Below, in pieces: positions 61,920 to 64,000 of a DNA stretch of 64,000 nt; the stretch's first letter is position 1, and every line of letters starts with the position of its first letter. Made by a program: the position numbers and the translations under genes. The notes beneath the pieces were generated by a model. It was not told the DNA's origin. It did no database searches and saw nothing but the letters and a program-made list of their open reading frames with translations. Source of the DNA: Olivibacter sitiensis DSM 17696 (GTDB lineage Bacteria; Bacteroidota; Bacteroidia; Sphingobacteriales; Sphingobacteriaceae); assembly GCF_000427965.1 (NCBI RefSeq), contig NZ_ATZA01000019.1, positions 99 through 64,098 on the forward strand, written 5' to 3'.

Positions 61920-62063
61920 ATAGCTATTATTTTAAATGTACATCTATTAGCTCTAAGGTAATTCTTTTGGCACTACCAGGAACCAGACAACAAGTTTGTT
62001 ACACAATCGATGGCGTAATCCCATGAGGCAACAATATTTTTAGCATGATTAAAACGGGCAACA

Positions 62064-62096
62064 CTTGCGATAATAATTTGTTGTATCTTATATTTG
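62064..62096 (+). promoter_or_regulatory. Bacteroidota promoter for the TlpA-like gene
   Basis: CTTG (62064-62067), a 21-base spacer and TATATTTG (62089-62096) resemble the Bacteroidota -33/-7 pattern. The -7 element is exact and lies 16 bases before the ATG at 62113. Confidence 0.5.
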
Positions 62097-62112
62097 TGTA
62101 GAAGATTGTAAT

Positions 62113-62616
62113 ATGAAACAGGTATTGGGATTCATGATGTTAGCTTTCTTGACCAGCGCTTATATCGATCGGCCGAGTAAGGCGGTACACTTAAGCACGC
62201 TGGATGAGCTGGAGACCCGCTTGTCTCAGGGGGGTGATACCATTTTTGTTGTCAATTTTTGGGCTACTTGGTGTGGGCCTTGTGTCAAGGAAATGCCCTA
62301 TTTTGAGCAATTGGTTTCCGATAAGTCGGCTAACCTCTCCCCCATCAAACTGTTGTTCGTCAGTCTGGATTCTCCCAAGAAGCCGCAGGTAGTCGAAAAA
62401 TTTGTAGCCGACAAAAAAATCCGGAACGAGGTGCTCATTCTCAACGAGACCGATCAGCAGGAATACATAGACAGGATCTCGGAGGAATGGTCTGGCGCCA
62501 TACCAGCTACCTTGTTGGTACAGAAATCCAAAAACAAGCGCAAATTCCATGAACAAGAATTTACCTTGGAGCAATTGGAGCAAAGCCTACTGGCTTTTCA
62601 GACCCAATCGCAATAG
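62113..62616 (+). CDS. TlpA-like periplasmic thioredoxin
   Basis: This 167-residue protein has a short N-terminal hydrophobic segment (about 1-15, signal peptide) and a thioredoxin-fold domain of the TlpA/ResA type with redox motif CGPC in FWATWCGPCVKEMP (about 48-61). It should handle thiols outside the cytoplasm. The next gene, 39 bases downstream, encodes another thioredoxin-fold protein, so the two are likely cotranscribed and may act in one redox pathway. Confidence 0.9.
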   Translation: MKQVLGFMMLAFLTSAYIDRPSKAVHLSTLDELETRLSQGGDTIFVVNFWATWCGPCVKEMPYFEQLVSDKSANLSPIKLLFVSLDSPKKPQVVEKFVADKKIRNEVLILNETDQQEYIDRISEEWSGAIPATLLVQKSKNKRKFHEQEFTLEQLEQSLLAFQTQSQ

Positions 62617-62655
62617 TCAACAAAACAATATCATCATTCAAAAATGTAAAAGATC

Positions 62656-63297
62656 ATGAAAAGAATCACATCAAAATTGAAAAACCGACTATCTGGTGCA
62701 ATCGTCGTGGTAATGGCCAGCATGATGGTGCTGGGCTACGCGCAAGCGCAGGAAAGCGGTTATCAGGTAGGCGACAAGGTCGCTGATTTTTCCCTGAAGA
62801 ACATTGACGGCAAGACAGTTTCTTTTTCCAGTTTCCCGGACGCCAAGGGTTATATCGTCGTATTTACCTGCAACACCTGTCCGGTAGCAAAGTCCTATGA
62901 GGAGCGCATCAAGGAACTCGACGCGACCTACAAATCGGCAGGCTATCCCGTGATAGCCATTAACCCGAACGACCCCGTTGTTCAAAAAGGAGAAGATCTG
63001 GCCGATATGCAACAAAGGGCCAAGGACAAAGGTTTCACCTTCCCTTACCTATTGGATCCAGGACATGTGGTGACCAAGCAATTCGGCGCTACACGCACCC
63101 CGCATATCTTTATAGTGGAAAAGACCGAAGCAGGAAACGTGGTACAATATATAGGTGCCATTGACGACAATTCAAACGGCGAACCTAGCAAGTTCTTCGC
63201 AAAAAATGCCGTTGACGAGTTGCTGGCAGGCAGTAAGCCCACTACGAACTTCACCAAGGCGGTGGGATGCACCATCAAATGGGGCAAAACAATATAG
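62656..63297 (+). CDS. Exported thioredoxin-fold redoxin (AhpC/TSA-like)
   Basis: This 213-residue protein has a signal peptide (cleavage near AQAQ, about residue 32) and a redoxin domain with start VGDKVADFSLKNIDGK and the CNTC motif in FTCNTCPVAKSYEERI (about 73-88). This motif, with CPVAK, is typical of thioredoxin-family proteins in Bacteroidota that are related to AhpC/TSA. A C-terminal Cys near residue 206 (AVGCTIKW) is also conserved in this group. It follows the TlpA-like gene by 39 bases. Confidence 0.9.
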   Translation: MKRITSKLKNRLSGAIVVVMASMMVLGYAQAQESGYQVGDKVADFSLKNIDGKTVSFSSFPDAKGYIVVFTCNTCPVAKSYEERIKELDATYKSAGYPVIAINPNDPVVQKGEDLADMQQRAKDKGFTFPYLLDPGHVVTKQFGATRTPHIFIVEKTEAGNVVQYIGAIDDNSNGEPSKFFAKNAVDELLAGSKPTTNFTKAVGCTIKWGKTI

Positions 63298-63344
63298 CCA
63301 TTACTATGGTTCTCCATACATAGAGGACATAAAAAAGTATTGCT

Positions 63345-63551
63345 ATGTTAAGTAAATTTGAAAAATGGTCTGGCTATATTGCCGAGGAGCTACCTGGCTA
63401 TCAAACTAAATACGATGAGAATGCCCTGGTGGTTAGCAAAGATGGTGTAGATGCCGTCGTTGTGAGCTACAATAGCGGGCGATATGACATCACTGGTCAA
63501 GATCTCCCTGCTGTAGAGAAGGTAACAAGCATTACCCAGCATCATCGTTGA
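63345..63551 (+). CDS. Small hypothetical protein
   Basis: This 68-residue protein (start MLSKFEKWSGYIAEE) has no signal peptide or membrane helix and no domain I recognise. It is supported as a gene by its position 47 bases after the redoxin gene, its acidic, well-balanced composition and the strong terminator right after its stop. Function unknown. Confidence 0.6.
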   Translation: MLSKFEKWSGYIAEELPGYQTKYDENALVVSKDGVDAVVVSYNSGRYDITGQDLPAVEKVTSITQHHR

Positions 63552-63557
63552 GAAAAA

Positions 63558-63599
63558 CAAGGGGACTGAAAATATGACGTTTCAGTCCCCTTGTTTTTT
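63558..63599 (+). terminator. Rho-independent terminator after the thioredoxin operon
   Basis: CAAGGGGACTGAAA (63558-63571) and TTTCAGTCCCCTTG (63580-63593) form a perfect 14-bp stem with an 8-base loop, followed by TTTTTT. It lies 7 bases after the small gene stop and also faces the converging barrel gene. Confidence 0.92.
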
Positions 63600-63622
63600 A
63601 TATCGATTTATGTTTTTCTTGG

Positions 63623-64000
63623 CTAAAACATAAAGAACCTATCTTTTCCGCCTACTTTCTGGCCAAAGTTTTGAATGTTGTACGTCAAGGTGAGCATAAA
63701 GTACCTGCCGATATTGTTTGTCTGTATGTCGTTTATCCGGTTTTCGGTAATTGTGAGATTGCGTCTTACGGCATTTTGCAGCAGGTCGTTTACCGAAAAC
63801 TTCAATTGGGCTCTATCATTTTTCATAAACAAGTAAGTCAGCCCAGCATTCCACAGTTTGATTTCATTGTTGTACCCCTCCAATTGTTGTCTGTTGGATA
63901 TAAATTGAAAGTTTGTCTCCCAAACAAGTTTTTTGGGTAACCTAACGATCAACATACTTTCGCCGGAATGCGTGACAAAGCTGAGGTCGTTGAAGAACGA
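63623..64000 (-). CDS. 3' part of an outer-membrane beta-barrel (TonB-dependent-receptor-like) gene
   Basis: The frame is open to the window edge, so the gene is partial and its start lies beyond 64000. The visible 125 residues show alternating beta strands and end in YFMLTLTYNI followed by a short tail ending in FFMF. This resembles the C-terminal barrel of the outer-membrane beta-barrel family related to TonB-dependent receptors (OMP_b-brl_3 type). The C-terminal Phe is typical of outer-membrane proteins. Ligand unknown. Confidence 0.8.
   Translation of the reverse strand, partial: SFFNDLSFVTHSGESMLIVRLPKKLVWETNFQFISNRQQLEGYNNEIKLWNAGLTYLFMKNDRAQLKFSVNDLLQNAVRRNLTITENRINDIQTNNIGRYFMLTLTYNIQNFGQKVGGKDRFFMF

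Noticed and set aside
1-64000. Biosynthetic cluster, prophage or integrative element
   Set aside because: No polyketide or peptide synthase genes, phage structural genes, integrase, relaxase or transposase were seen.

Overview
The window is a stretch of ordinary chromosome from a member of the Bacteroidota, most likely a Sphingobacteriaceae-type organism. This is inferred from the sequence alone. The grounds are Bacteroidota-style promoter elements (TAnnTTTG), weak or absent Shine-Dalgarno sequences, a long Bacteroidota-form IspG, a NusB with a long N-terminal extension, a fused SpmA-SpmB protein, several DUF families common in this phylum (DUF1573, DUF4199, DUF4369, DUF6169, DUF6588), and PorT-type outer-membrane barrels. 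About 63 protein genes are supported. I saw no rRNA, tRNA, CRISPR array, transposase or prophage.

Layout. 0.3-4.5 kb: two tandem POT peptide transporters and a polyprenol-phosphate mannosyltransferase-like enzyme. 4.5-6.0 kb: an OmpR-type response regulator and a GAF/HisKA protein with no ATPase domain. 6-15.5 kb: a minus-strand block of core genes (leucine-dehydrogenase-like protein, NusB, DUF1573 lipoprotein, YajC, YbbR, CoaE, MBL exonuclease-like protein, AlaS, TlpA-like protein). 15.8-16.8 kb: a Xre/RES toxin-antitoxin pair. 16.8-20.8 kb: a cell-wall peptide salvage cluster (NlpC/P60 peptidase, dipeptide epimerase, serine hydrolase). 20.9-21.5 kb: a frameshifted DUF6169 gene with a small partner. 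21.6-26 kb: glycosylasparaginase, CutC, fructokinase-like kinase and sugar transporter. 26-29.2 kb: subtilase, YwbE and two single-domain response regulators. 29.2-34.5 kb: an operon of a dihydroorotase homologue that has lost most metal ligands, an acidic hypothetical protein, two DUF4199 membrane proteins and two glycosyltransferases. 35-39.5 kb: HD phosphohydrolase, YitT protein, and a histidine kinase / receiver / receiver-adenylate cyclase operon. 39.6-48.3 kb: DUF6588 protein, ABC exporter, beta-barrel protein, GH109-type oxidoreductase fold enzyme under apparent LacI-type operators, a repeat element, PoxB and an amidase. 48.3-64 kb: IspG, TonB, Lpd, SpmAB, a DUF4143 ATPase, MgsA, CoaA, FUSC protein, YjbQ, Cmk, DUF3472 protein, two thioredoxin-fold proteins and the 3' end of an outer-membrane barrel gene cut by the window edge.

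How the genes fit together. Much of the window serves the envelope and scavenging: peptide uptake, murein peptide recycling, sugar import and phosphorylation, TonB energy transduction, outer-membrane barrels, and three Tat-type exported enzymes. Signalling is well represented: five receiver domains, one complete histidine kinase, one ATPase-less kinase-like protein and a class III cyclase.

Most notable observations: (1) the leucine-dehydrogenase-like protein has Thr in place of the catalytic Lys; (2) the DUF6169 gene is split at a perfect T TTT TTT slippery site; (3) the dihydroorotase homologue has Asn-Val-Asn where the His-x-His metal site should be; (4) a 15-bp perfect inverted repeat made of two LacI-type operators lies upstream of the GH109-like gene; (5) a double-hairpin intergenic element at about 42.7 kb may be a small RNA or conserved leader. 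No complete undescribed defence or mobile system was recognised.
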